6,228 nucleotides of DNA from an uncultured Prevotella sp. (lineage in GTDB: Bacteria; Bacteroidota; Bacteroidia; Bacteroidales; Bacteroidaceae), in NCBI GenBank assembly GCA_947303825.1, contig CAMYZK010000161.1, positions 1 to 6,228 of the forward strand, in the 5' to 3' direction. Positions within the stretch are counted from its first letter, which is position 1. The number at the start of each line of letters is the position of its first letter. Both the position numbers and the translations under genes were made by a program. Of the stretch, positions 1-5,638 are shown piece by piece. Under the pieces are notes generated by a model. The model did not search any database. It was not told the DNA's origin and saw only the letters and a program-made list of their open reading frames with translations.

Positions 1-791
1 GGATACTGGGCTTCGATGTGGTGAACAGCGGACTGAGCATGAAGATAGACGTGCCGTCGCGACAGCTCATCTTAACAGACAGAAGCCATTTGTTCTGCCG
101 TGAACCGAATACAGAGCGGTTGCATTACAAACTGTCGTACCATGTGCCGTATGTTCAGATTATACCATACGGACGTAAGCGCGAACAAGTGAGGGTGGAC
201 ACAGGAAGCCGACAGTTCTTTGCCATGAACAAGGAGAGCTTCGACAATCGTCCGCTCTCTCTCGACATGTCTCTGGAGGGACTGTCGGTGGGCCGTCATG
301 CCACTGGCCATCATGGGGTGGAGTCAGAGTCGGAGGTGGCATTCCTTCAGCTCAACAACCTGCGGGTAGGTGGCTATTCCTTCAGCGACATACACACCCT
401 TACCACCTTGGGGAGCTCGCACCTTGGGGCACGTCTGCTGCGCTATGGGGCAGTGGCCTTCTGCCCCCGCCACCGCAGCATGATGTTCCAGCCTGTAAGC
501 CTTGCCCAACCCTGTCAGGTGGGCAACCGACAGCTGGAGATAGCCTTTGTAGCCGATGCCCACCAGCGACCCCAGGTGGGAATGGTGTGGGAGCAAGGCG
601 AACCTTACCGCCTAGGCTTCCGCCAGGGTGACATCATTGAGCAGATAGACCATAAGGAGGTGAGAACGCTAGGCGAGTTTCTCAGGTGGCCGTTCATTAG
701 AGGCCGCCAGTATCTGTTTACGCTCAGAGACCGTCAGGGCAGGCGACATGAAGTGAGATGGGTGCGGGTGCCTGCTGACTCAGGAAACTAG
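1..791 (+). CDS. Retropepsin-like aspartyl protease with C-terminal PDZ domain (5' end cut)
   Basis: The gene enters the window already open: codons run in frame from base 3 (ILGFDV...), so the GTG at 18 is an internal Val and not a start. There are 262 visible residues and a TAG stop at 789-791. The first ~30 residues (ILGFD, then KIDVPSRQLIL) look like the end of one retropepsin lobe. A second lobe follows, with the catalytic-type motif VDTGS (Asp codon at 198-200) and a closing segment GARLLRYGAVAFCPRHRSMMF. The last ~75 residues resemble a PDZ domain (GMVWEQGEPYRLGFRQGDIIEQIDHKEV). From family knowledge, these Bacteroidetes clan AA proteins are usually exported or envelope-associated; the signal peptide and the first DTG, if present, lie outside the window. 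Substrate unknown. The 3' end overlaps the converging gene by 12 bp. Confidence is high for the family and lower for actual protease activity. Confidence 0.85.
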   Translation, partial: ILGFDVVNSGLSMKIDVPSRQLILTDRSHLFCREPNTERLHYKLSYHVPYVQIIPYGRKREQVRVDTGSRQFFAMNKESFDNRPLSLDMSLEGLSVGRHATGHHGVESESEVAFLQLNNLRVGGYSFSDIHTLTTLGSSHLGARLLRYGAVAFCPRHRSMMFQPVSLAQPCQVGNRQLEIAFVADAHQRPQVGMVWEQGEPYRLGFRQGDIIEQIDHKEVRTLGEFLRWPFIRGRQYLFTLRDRQGRRHEVRWVRVPADSGN

Positions 792-1418
792 CATGTCCCA
801 TACGGCAATGATGTGGCAGATGCTGCCCGCCAGCACGAAGAAGTGGAACACGGAGTGCATGTACCGTTTCTTATTGAACGAATAGAACAGGGCACCGGTG
901 ATGTAGCACACACCTTCGGCGATAATCCATACCACGGCAGCTGTGCTCACTGTGCGTAGGAGCGGTCCGAAAGCTACCATCACCGACATTCCCATGAGCA
1001 CAAAGCATATTGTCTCAAGGTGCGAATGCTCTTTCAGCCTTATCAGGCTGACAATGGTGCCTGTAATAGCACAAAGCCAAACAAAAGAAAAGAGTCCGTA
1101 GCCCCACCATCCCTCGCTGCGCATGGCAAAGAGGGTGATGGGTGAGTAGCTGCCTGCTATGTGCCAGTAGATGGCGGCATGATCCCAACGGCGCAGACGT
1201 TCCTTCCACCGTGAGCGGAGTGGCAGGGAGTGGTAGACAGTAGAGCTGACATAGCTGGACAGCATGCCGAAGAGGTAGAGCGACACGCCGATGTCGGCCC
1301 AGGCACCGTTGGGTATGGCAAGCACTAGAAGCACTGTGCCCAAGACAACACCAAGCGCGATGCCGGCGGCATGCGACCATGCATTCCACTGTTCCTCGCG
1401 CTTGGTGTATCGTATCAT
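780..1418 (-). CDS. trhA: Hemolysin III / TrhA family seven-helix membrane protein (PAQR superfamily)
   Basis: This 212-residue protein starts at ATG (1416-1418) and ends with TGA at 780-782. It is a full-length member of the hemolysin III (TrhA, YqfA) branch of the PAQR superfamily. Family signatures are present in order: E8/E9...N12...S15-H16 near the N-terminus, S59-x3-H63 in SSTVYHS, D79 in RRWDHAAIYW, and H188-x3-H192 in HSVFH. These match the Ser/His/Asp/His positions that bind a metal in PAQR proteins such as AdipoR. About seven hydrophobic helices fill the sequence (roughly 17-35, 40-57, 80-98, 105-126, 134-153, 157-180, 190-210). Its role in bacteria is linked to membrane lipid homeostasis; the hemolysin name comes from early work and does not imply toxicity. 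It lies downstream of rnr on the same strand, separated by a repeat element whose heptamer array reaches to within 5 nt of the start codon. No promoter motif is visible. Confidence 0.93.
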   Translation of the reverse strand: MIRYTKREEQWNAWSHAAGIALGVVLGTVLLVLAIPNGAWADIGVSLYLFGMLSSYVSSTVYHSLPLRSRWKERLRRWDHAAIYWHIAGSYSPITLFAMRSEGWWGYGLFSFVWLCAITGTIVSLIRLKEHSHLETICFVLMGMSVMVAFGPLLRTVSTAAVVWIIAEGVCYITGALFYSFNKKRYMHSVFHFFVLAGSICHIIAVWDMLVS

Positions 1419-1423
1419 CTTTT

Positions 1424-1580
1424 GAGTTAAGAGTTAAGAATTAAGAGTTAAGAATTAAGAGTTAAGAGTTAAGAGTTCTTCGACAAGCGAAGCGGCAAAG
1501 CCGAGCGGAGAGACTTTTCTTCAGTAGCCCCGAAGGGGTAACAGACCACAGGCAGGGGTGAAGCCCCTGTTAAGAGTTAG
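1424..1580 (+). repeat. Composite intergenic repeat element, copy 1
   Basis: Read on the plus strand, the element has four parts. (1) Seven tandem 7-bp units GAGTTAA/GAATTAA plus a partial GAGTT (1424-1477). (2) A 15-nt hairpin CTTCGACAAGCGAAG (1478-1492), followed by the self-complementary 15-mer CGGCAAAGCCGAGCG (1493-1507). (3) A linker GAGAGACTTTTCTT (1508-1521). (4) Two hairpins, CCCC-GAA-GGGG (1528-1538) and CAGGGG-TGAAG-CCCCTG (1553-1569), then TAAGAGTTAG. It fills the gap between rnr and trhA and is read antisense to its own orientation by those genes. The rnr stop codon uses bases 1577-1579 of its right end. A second copy is at 5440-5620. It encodes no protein of its own. Confidence 0.9.
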
Positions 1581-3799
1581 TCGTCGGCGAGGATGAAGTC
1601 TAGCTGGCGTCGCTCCACATTAGCGCGTGCCACCTTAATGCGGATGGCATCGCCCAGCTGGTATTTCTGGTGATGGCGTCTGCCAACTAGCTGCATGTTA
1701 CGCTCGTCGAACTCGTAGTAGTCGCCATCCAGGTCGTGCATGCCCACCAGACCCTCGCAGTGGTTCTCGTCAATCTCGCAGTATATGCCATACGACTGCA
1801 CACCGCTGATGTGAGCATCGAACTCCTGGCCCACCTTGTCGGCCATGAACTCCACCATCTTGTACTTTATCGAGTCGCGCTCGGCCTGTTGAGCCGTCTG
1901 CTCCATCTGGCTGGAGTGCTCGCACATCTCCTCGTAGTGATCCTGGTTGGCACTGCGCCCTCCCTGCTGATATTTCGTCAGAAGACGGTGCACCATGGTG
2001 TCTGGGTAACGGCGGATAGGTGAGGTGAAGTGTGTGTAGTAGTCGAAGGCCAGTCCGTAGTGACCAATGTTATGAGTAGAGTATTTGGCCTTCATCATGG
2101 CACGCAGGGTCATTGTCTCCACCAGTTTCTGCTCACGCTCGCCCTGTGCCTCCTCCATCAGCTTGTTCAGTCCACGGGAGATGGCTCCCCGCGTTCCGGT
2201 AGTCTTCACCTTGTAGCCAAAGGGGGCAAGAGCCGTGCGCAGTTGTTCCAACTTCTGCGGATCGGGCTGTTCGTGAATGCGGTAGACAAAGGTCTTGGCG
2301 GATTTTCCGGTTTTTCCGGATTTTCCAGATTTACCGGATGTTCCGGCATTTCCAATGTGTTCTGCCACGGTGCGGTTGGCCAGCAGCATGAACTCCTCGA
2401 TGAGCTGAGTGGCCAGGGTAGACTTCTTGAAGAAGCAGCGGGTGGGATGTCCTTTCTCGTCGACATCGAAATGCAGCTCCTCGCGGTCGAACTTCACGGC
2501 GCCATTGGCAAAACGACGCTCACGCAGCTTCTGTGCCATCTCGCTGAGCGTGCGCAGCTCTTGGGCGTAGGGGTCGGCATGGCTATTCTCATTCCTCTTT
2601 CCGCCTTCCTCTTTCCTCTCCAAGATCTCCTGCACCTCCTCATAGGCATAGCGCCTGTTGCTCTTGATAACGGTGTGTGCCAGGTGCCAGTCCTTGATGT
2701 TGGCATCCTTGTCAAGAACAAAGATGACGCTGTAGCACAGCTTCTCCTCGTCGGGGCGCAGTGAGCAGATGAAGTTGCAAAGACGCTCGGGCAGCATGGG
2801 TATGGTGCGGTCTACCAGGTAGACGCTGGTGGCACGCTGCTGTGCCTCCTTGTCGATGACAGAACCCTCGGTGACGTAGTGCGACACATCGGCAATGTGG
2901 ACACCCACCTCGTAGAGTTGAGAGTTGAGTGTTGAGGGTTGAGAGACTTTTCTTATCGACAGGGCGTCGTCGAAGTCTTTGGCATCGGCGGGGTCGATGG
3001 TGAAGGTGAGCACATCGCGGAAGTCCTCGCGGCTGGCAATCTCCTCCGGTGTTATCTCTGCACTGATCTTGTTGGCGGCCTCCTCTACGCGCTGCGGATA
3101 TTTGTAGGGTAGGTCGTACTGTGCCAGTATGGCGTGCATCTCGACATCGTTGTTGCCCTGCTCGCCCAGCACGTCGATGACCTCACCCATGAGGTTCTTA
3201 GACTCTGAAGATGGCCACTGTGTTATCTTTACTACAGCCTTCTCGCCAGTCTTGCCGCCTTTCAACTTCTTCTTGGGTATGAGAATGTCGTGTGCGAAGA
3301 TGTTGCCCTCGGTAACGAGAAAGGCATAGTCTTTCTCCACCTGCAGGATGCCAACAGCCTGGTTATGCTTACGTTCGAGAATCTCGGTTACGATGGCCTC
3401 CTTGATGTGGTTCTGTCGCCGAGCCATCATCGCCACGCGCACACGGTCGCCACCCATGGCACTCATGGAGTTGCGCTCGGAAACAAAGATGGGCTTTCCG
3501 CCGTCGTCGGGCATAAACGAGTTCTTGCCGTTGGCCTTGCGAATGAATGTGCCCTCTTGCACCTGTGTCTTCAGGTTAAGACGGTAGGTAGAGTTGTCTA
3601 CCTTGCTCAGATAGTCGTCCCAGGCCATCTCGTCCATCACGTCTACGGCAAGCATCTTTGCCGGGTGGGTGTTGAGCTTGAGGGCCTTGAAGATGAACTT
3701 ATAGTTCAGTGCCTCCCCCGGATGGGCTTGGAACAGTGCCTGTACTGCATCGGCAACCTGTCGCTTAGAGAGACGTTTTCCTCCTTTTTTCTGTCCCAT
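1577..3799 (-). CDS. rnr: Ribonuclease R (3'-5' exoribonuclease, RNB family)
   Basis: The predicted protein has 740 residues. I place the start at ATG 3797-3799 (MGQKKGGKRLSKRQ), as in Bacteroidetes homologues; the longer frame from a TTG at 3838 begins inside an inverted repeat and is unlikely. Domains in order are an N-terminal winged-helix-like region (~10-75), cold-shock/OB domains (~80-215), the RNB catalytic domain (~255-610) and an S1 domain (~658-738). The RNB active-site cluster is intact (DPADAKDFDDALS, D269/D275/D277/D278), as is the HFTSPIRRYPD signature (590-600). RNase R degrades structured RNA processively from the 3' end in the cytoplasm. Three low-complexity stretches interrupt the RNB domain: residues ~285-295 (VSQPSTLNSQL), ~394-407 (GA-rich DNA) and ~484-501 (SGK repeats). 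All keep the frame, and no catalytic residue is lost. The gene is followed by trhA on the same strand, and its TAA stop lies in the adjacent repeat. Confidence 0.96.
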   Translation of the reverse strand: MGQKKGGKRLSKRQVADAVQALFQAHPGEALNYKFIFKALKLNTHPAKMLAVDVMDEMAWDDYLSKVDNSTYRLNLKTQVQEGTFIRKANGKNSFMPDDGGKPIFVSERNSMSAMGGDRVRVAMMARRQNHIKEAIVTEILERKHNQAVGILQVEKDYAFLVTEGNIFAHDILIPKKKLKGGKTGEKAVVKITQWPSSESKNLMGEVIDVLGEQGNNDVEMHAILAQYDLPYKYPQRVEEAANKISAEITPEEIASREDFRDVLTFTIDPADAKDFDDALSIRKVSQPSTLNSQLYEVGVHIADVSHYVTEGSVIDKEAQQRATSVYLVDRTIPMLPERLCNFICSLRPDEEKLCYSVIFVLDKDANIKDWHLAHTVIKSNRRYAYEEVQEILERKEEGGKRNENSHADPYAQELRTLSEMAQKLRERRFANGAVKFDREELHFDVDEKGHPTRCFFKKSTLATQLIEEFMLLANRTVAEHIGNAGTSGKSGKSGKTGKSAKTFVYRIHEQPDPQKLEQLRTALAPFGYKVKTTGTRGAISRGLNKLMEEAQGEREQKLVETMTLRAMMKAKYSTHNIGHYGLAFDYYTHFTSPIRRYPDTMVHRLLTKYQQGGRSANQDHYEEMCEHSSQMEQTAQQAERDSIKYKMVEFMADKVGQEFDAHISGVQSYGIYCEIDENHCEGLVGMHDLDGDYYEFDERNMQLVGRRHHQKYQLGDAIRIKVARANVERRQLDFILADD
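2299..2352 (-). repeat. Six 9-bp tandem units inside rnr (SGK-type repeat)
   Basis: Six consecutive degenerate 9-bp units of the type CGGATTTTC (plus strand) run from 2299 to 2352. On the coding strand they give a Gly/Ser/Lys-rich stretch (GTSGKSGKSGKTGKS) at residues ~484-501. It lies between the conserved VAEHIG and KTFVYRIHE segments of the RNB domain. The unit length is a multiple of three, so gain or loss of a unit would keep the frame. Confidence 0.85.
2586..2621 (-). repeat. GA-rich degenerate repeat inside rnr
   Basis: On the coding strand this is a purine-rich tract built from variants of GGAAAGAGGAA, with two clear copies (GAAAGAGGAAG and GAAAGAGGAAT). It encodes ERKEEGGKRNEN at residues ~394-405 of RNase R, between EVQEIL and the segment leading to ELRTLSEMAQKLR. 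It reads as a charged, probably flexible loop. Confidence 0.6.
2915..2954 (+). repeat. Partial copy of the intergenic element, in frame inside rnr
   Basis: Four 7-bp units (GAGTTGA, GAGTTGA, GTGTTGA, GGGTTGA; 2915-2942) run into GAGAGACTTTTCTT (2941-2954). Those 14 bases are identical to 1508-1521 in composite element copy 1. Read antisense by rnr, the tract encodes VSQPSTLNSQL between the conserved RNB segments ALSIRK and YEVGVHIADVSHYV, where relatives normally have only a short turn. The hairpin modules are absent here. Confidence 0.85.
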
Positions 3800-3829
3800 A
3801 GGATAATAGTGTTTTAGTTTAGAAAAGGA

Positions 3830-3882
3830 AAGGGTCAACTTGTCGTTGCAAGACAGATGTCACGCCAGACAAGTTGACTCTT
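3830..3882 (-). terminator. Inverted repeat between DUF5362-like gene and rnr: terminator or leader hairpin
   Basis: Arms 3830-3844 and 3868-3882 are complementary. The inner 11 bp are perfect (GTCAACTTGTC against GACAAGTTGAC) and the loop is 23 nt. On the minus strand the hairpin is followed by a pyrimidine-rich tract (TCCTTTTC) and lies 42 bp past the DUF5362-like stop and 30 bp before the rnr ATG. It may therefore terminate the upstream gene or form part of the rnr leader. In the plus-strand RNA one more pair forms (G3833-U3879) and a run of Ts follows (3886-3899), so it could also stop antisense transcription. Confidence 0.5.
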
Positions 3883-3924
3883 AGGTTTTTAGTGTTTTTG
3901 CTATATACAAAAAACGATGCTATC

Positions 3925-4314
3925 TTAAATAAGGCCTAGCTTGTTGCCTGCTGCGATGACACTAATGACACCAATGGCTGTAAAGATGAGGCCGATGATT
4001 GATAGAACACCCATGAATGTGAACAGCGAGCGCAGGTTGCTCAGGCCTGTCTCCAGCTCGTTGTCATCCTGGCTGGCAACGGCTTTGTTGATATGGCTGT
4101 TGAAGCTAAATGACATCAAGATGGGATAGATGTAGATGGCAGCAATGATGATGTAAAGTAAGCCTGCGCCAAACTGAATAGACATGATTTTTATGCCCAG
4201 TATAACTACCAAGGCCATCATGATAGCAGCAATGATTGCAATGATTTTTGCCCACTTTGCAGCCCCTTGGATATGATACAGGCCTGCTCCCTTAATGTTT
4301 AGTCCTTGTTCCAT
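3925..4314 (-). CDS. Small three-helix membrane protein, DUF5362-like
   Basis: This 129-residue protein has an ATG start (4312-4314) and a TAA stop (3925-3927). Three hydrophobic helices are visible at roughly 22-45, 47-68 and 98-121. Between helices 2 and 3 is a polar segment (NSHINKAVASQDDNELETGLSNLRSLF). The pattern AAKWAKIIAII, then YIYPILMSFSF, then KAV.S.D...L..GL.NL.S.F.F.G resembles the DUF5362 family of Bacteroidetes; this assignment is from memory of the pattern. The function is unknown, with no catalytic motif or signal peptide seen. A good Bacteroidetes promoter lies just upstream (4355-4385), giving a leader of about 30 nt. rnr follows 125 bp downstream on the same strand, with an inverted repeat between them, so shared transcription is possible but may be attenuated. 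Confidence 0.8.
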   Translation of the reverse strand: MEQGLNIKGAGLYHIQGAAKWAKIIAIIAAIMMALVVILGIKIMSIQFGAGLLYIIIAAIYIYPILMSFSFNSHINKAVASQDDNELETGLSNLRSLFTFMGVLSIIGLIFTAIGVISVIAAGNKLGLI

Positions 4315-4354
4315 AATGTTTGATTATAAAAGTTAAACAATTCAAATTTGATTG

Positions 4355-4385
4355 CAAAGATATAAAGAAAAAACTAAATAACAAA
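4355..4385 (-). promoter_or_regulatory. Bacteroidetes sigma-ABfr-type promoter for the DUF5362-like gene
   Basis: On the minus strand there is a -33 TTTG (4382-4385), a 19-bp spacer and a -7 box TATCTTTG (4355-4362). This matches the TTTG/19-21/TAnnTTTG consensus of the primary sigma factor in Bacteroidetes. The predicted start of transcription is near 4348, about 35 nt before the ATG at 4314. Confidence 0.75.
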
Positions 4386-4405
4386 AAAAATCGTAAGAAA
4401 ATTAC

Positions 4406-4413
4406 TACCTTTG
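4406..4413 (+). promoter_or_regulatory. -7 box TACCTTTG for the epimerase operon
   Basis: TACCTTTG matches the Bacteroidetes -7 consensus TAnnTTTG and is followed by GCAC. The expected -33 position (about 4381-4387) holds an A-tract and no TTTG, so the upstream element is weak. Transcription would begin near 4420, leaving a leader of about 20 nt before the ATG at 4441. The box is back to back with the minus-strand promoter. Confidence 0.7.
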
Positions 4414-4440
4414 CACTTTATTTCAAAGATTAATGTAGTA

Positions 4441-5436
4441 ATGAGGATTTTGGTCACAGGAGCCAGTGGTTTCATTGGCTCATTCATTGTGGAGGAGGCC
4501 TTGCGTCGTGGTATGGAAACATGGGCGGCCATGAGAGGAAGCAGCTCTAAACAGTTCTTGAAAGACGAAAGGATAAACTTCATTGAGCTGAATCTCAGTA
4601 GCCAGCAGGATCTGGAGCGTCAGCTGCAAGGTCATGAGTTCGACTATGTGGTGCATGCTGCGGGGGTGACAAAGTGTCTTGACAAGAACGATTTCTTCCG
4701 TATCAACACAGAGGGGACAAAGAACCTGGTGCGTGCGCTACTGGCACTAAAGATGCCTCTGAAAAGATTCGTATATGTGAGCTCGCTCAGTGTCTTCGGT
4801 GCCATACGTGAGAAGCAGCCCTACGAGGATATACGCGAGGACGATACACCACAGCCCAACACAGCCTACGGCCGCAGCAAGCTGGAGGCAGAGCAGTGGC
4901 TGGATGCTTTGAGCGAAGAGTTTCCTTACGTTGTGCTGCGTCCAACGGGTGTCTACGGTCCTCGTGAGCGCGACTACTTCCTCATGGCCAAGAGCATCAA
5001 GCAGCACAGCGACTTCGCTGTAGGATTCAAGCGTCAGGACATCACCTTTGTCTATGTGCTTGACGTGGTACAGGCGGTGTTCCTGGCATGTGAGAAAGGA
5101 CAGACTGGCCGCAAGTATTTCCTCTCTGACGGAGAGGTATATCAGTCTACTACCTTCAGCGACCTCATTCGCGAGGAGCTGGGCCATCCTTGGTGGATAC
5201 GCATAAAGGCCCCTGTTTGGGTGCTGCGTGTGGTAACGTTCCTAGGTGACAAGTGGGGACATATCACTGGTAAGATTACTGCATTAAACAACGACAAGTA
5301 TCACATACTGAAACAGCGCAACTGGAGATGTGATGTAGAGCCGGCCCGTAAGGAGCTGGGCTATGAACCTCATTATCAGTTGGAGGAAGGTGTGAAACTG
5401 AGCATAAAATGGTATAAGGAGAACGGATGGCTGTAA
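4441..5436 (+). CDS. NAD(P)-dependent epimerase/dehydratase (extended SDR)
   Basis: The protein has 331 residues. I chose the ATG at 4441 (MRILVTGASGFIG) because the longer frame from a TTG at 4411 begins inside the -7 promoter box. The Rossmann nucleotide-binding motif TGASGFIG is at residues 6-13. VHAAG follows at 71-75 and the SDR active site VSSLSVFG at 113-120. The catalytic pair is Y143-x3-K147 (AYGRSK), and RPTGVYGP is at 168-174. All catalytic parts are intact, so an active NAD(P)-dependent oxidoreductase or epimerase is expected in the cytoplasm; the substrate cannot be read from sequence. The nearest families include sugar-nucleotide epimerases, dihydroflavonol-reductase-like and 3-beta-HSD-like enzymes. 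A PAP2-type membrane protein follows on the same strand. In Bacteroides a similar SDR (BT_0972) was reported as a 3-ketosphinganine reductase, which makes a lipid substrate worth considering. A repeat element starts 3 nt after the stop. Confidence 0.9.
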   Translation: MRILVTGASGFIGSFIVEEALRRGMETWAAMRGSSSKQFLKDERINFIELNLSSQQDLERQLQGHEFDYVVHAAGVTKCLDKNDFFRINTEGTKNLVRALLALKMPLKRFVYVSSLSVFGAIREKQPYEDIREDDTPQPNTAYGRSKLEAEQWLDALSEEFPYVVLRPTGVYGPRERDYFLMAKSIKQHSDFAVGFKRQDITFVYVLDVVQAVFLACEKGQTGRKYFLSDGEVYQSTTFSDLIREELGHPWWIRIKAPVWVLRVVTFLGDKWGHITGKITALNNDKYHILKQRNWRCDVEPARKELGYEPHYQLEEGVKLSIKWYKENGWL

Positions 5437-5439
5437 GGA

Positions 5440-5620
5440 GAGTTAAGAGTTAAGAATTAAGAGTTAAGAGTTCTTTGCGGAGCAAAGCGGCTAAGCCGAG
5501 CGCTTGGACGATCCAAGCGGCAGAGTTGAGCGGTCGCCTACGGCGAGTAAGAATAAAGAATTATGTAGCCCCGAAGGGGCGAAGGACCACAGGCGGGGGT
5601 GAAGCCCCTGATAAGAGTTG
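5440..5620 (+). repeat. Composite intergenic repeat element, copy 2
   Basis: This has the same architecture as 1424-1580 with more hairpin modules. Four GAGTTAA/GAATTAA heptamers plus a partial span 5440-5472. The modules that follow are hairpin CTTTGCGGAGCAAAG (5473-5487), spacer CGGCTAAGCCGAGCG (5488-5502), hairpin CTTGGACGATCCAAG (5503-5517), spacer CGGCAGAGTTGAGCG (5518-5532) and hairpin GTCGCCTACGGCGAG (5533-5547). Then come an A-rich linker, GCCCC-GAA-GGGGC (5568-5580), GGGG-TGAAG-CCCC (5596-5608) and TAAGAGTT (5612-5619). It fills the gap between the epimerase and the PAP2 gene and is transcribed in its own orientation. The short frame across it (VAPKGRRTTGGGEAP) is a by-product of the repeat. 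Confidence 0.9.
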
Positions 5621-5638
5621 GAGAAGAAAGAATTATAC

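Noticed and set aside
1424..1580. CRISPR array
   Set aside because: The repeats are 7-bp tandem units and hairpins with no regularly spaced unique spacers, and no cas gene is present.
2030..2764. 244-residue plus-strand frame with GFSGFSGFSRFTG
   Set aside because: It is antisense to the RNB domain of rnr; the apparent repeat is the mirror of the SGK nonamers, and no family is recognised.
3290..3817. 175-residue plus-strand frame
   Set aside because: It is antisense to the well-conserved N-terminal half of RNase R, with no promoter or recognisable domain.
3800..3838. Longer rnr start at TTG 3838
   Set aside because: The added residues (MTLSFSKLKHYYP) are not typical of the family and the codon lies in the inverted-repeat arm; ATG at 3799 fits homologues.
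4411..4440. Upstream TTG start of the epimerase
   Set aside because: The codon is part of the -7 promoter box, so it would lie upstream of the transcript start; ATG at 4441 begins directly with the Rossmann strand.
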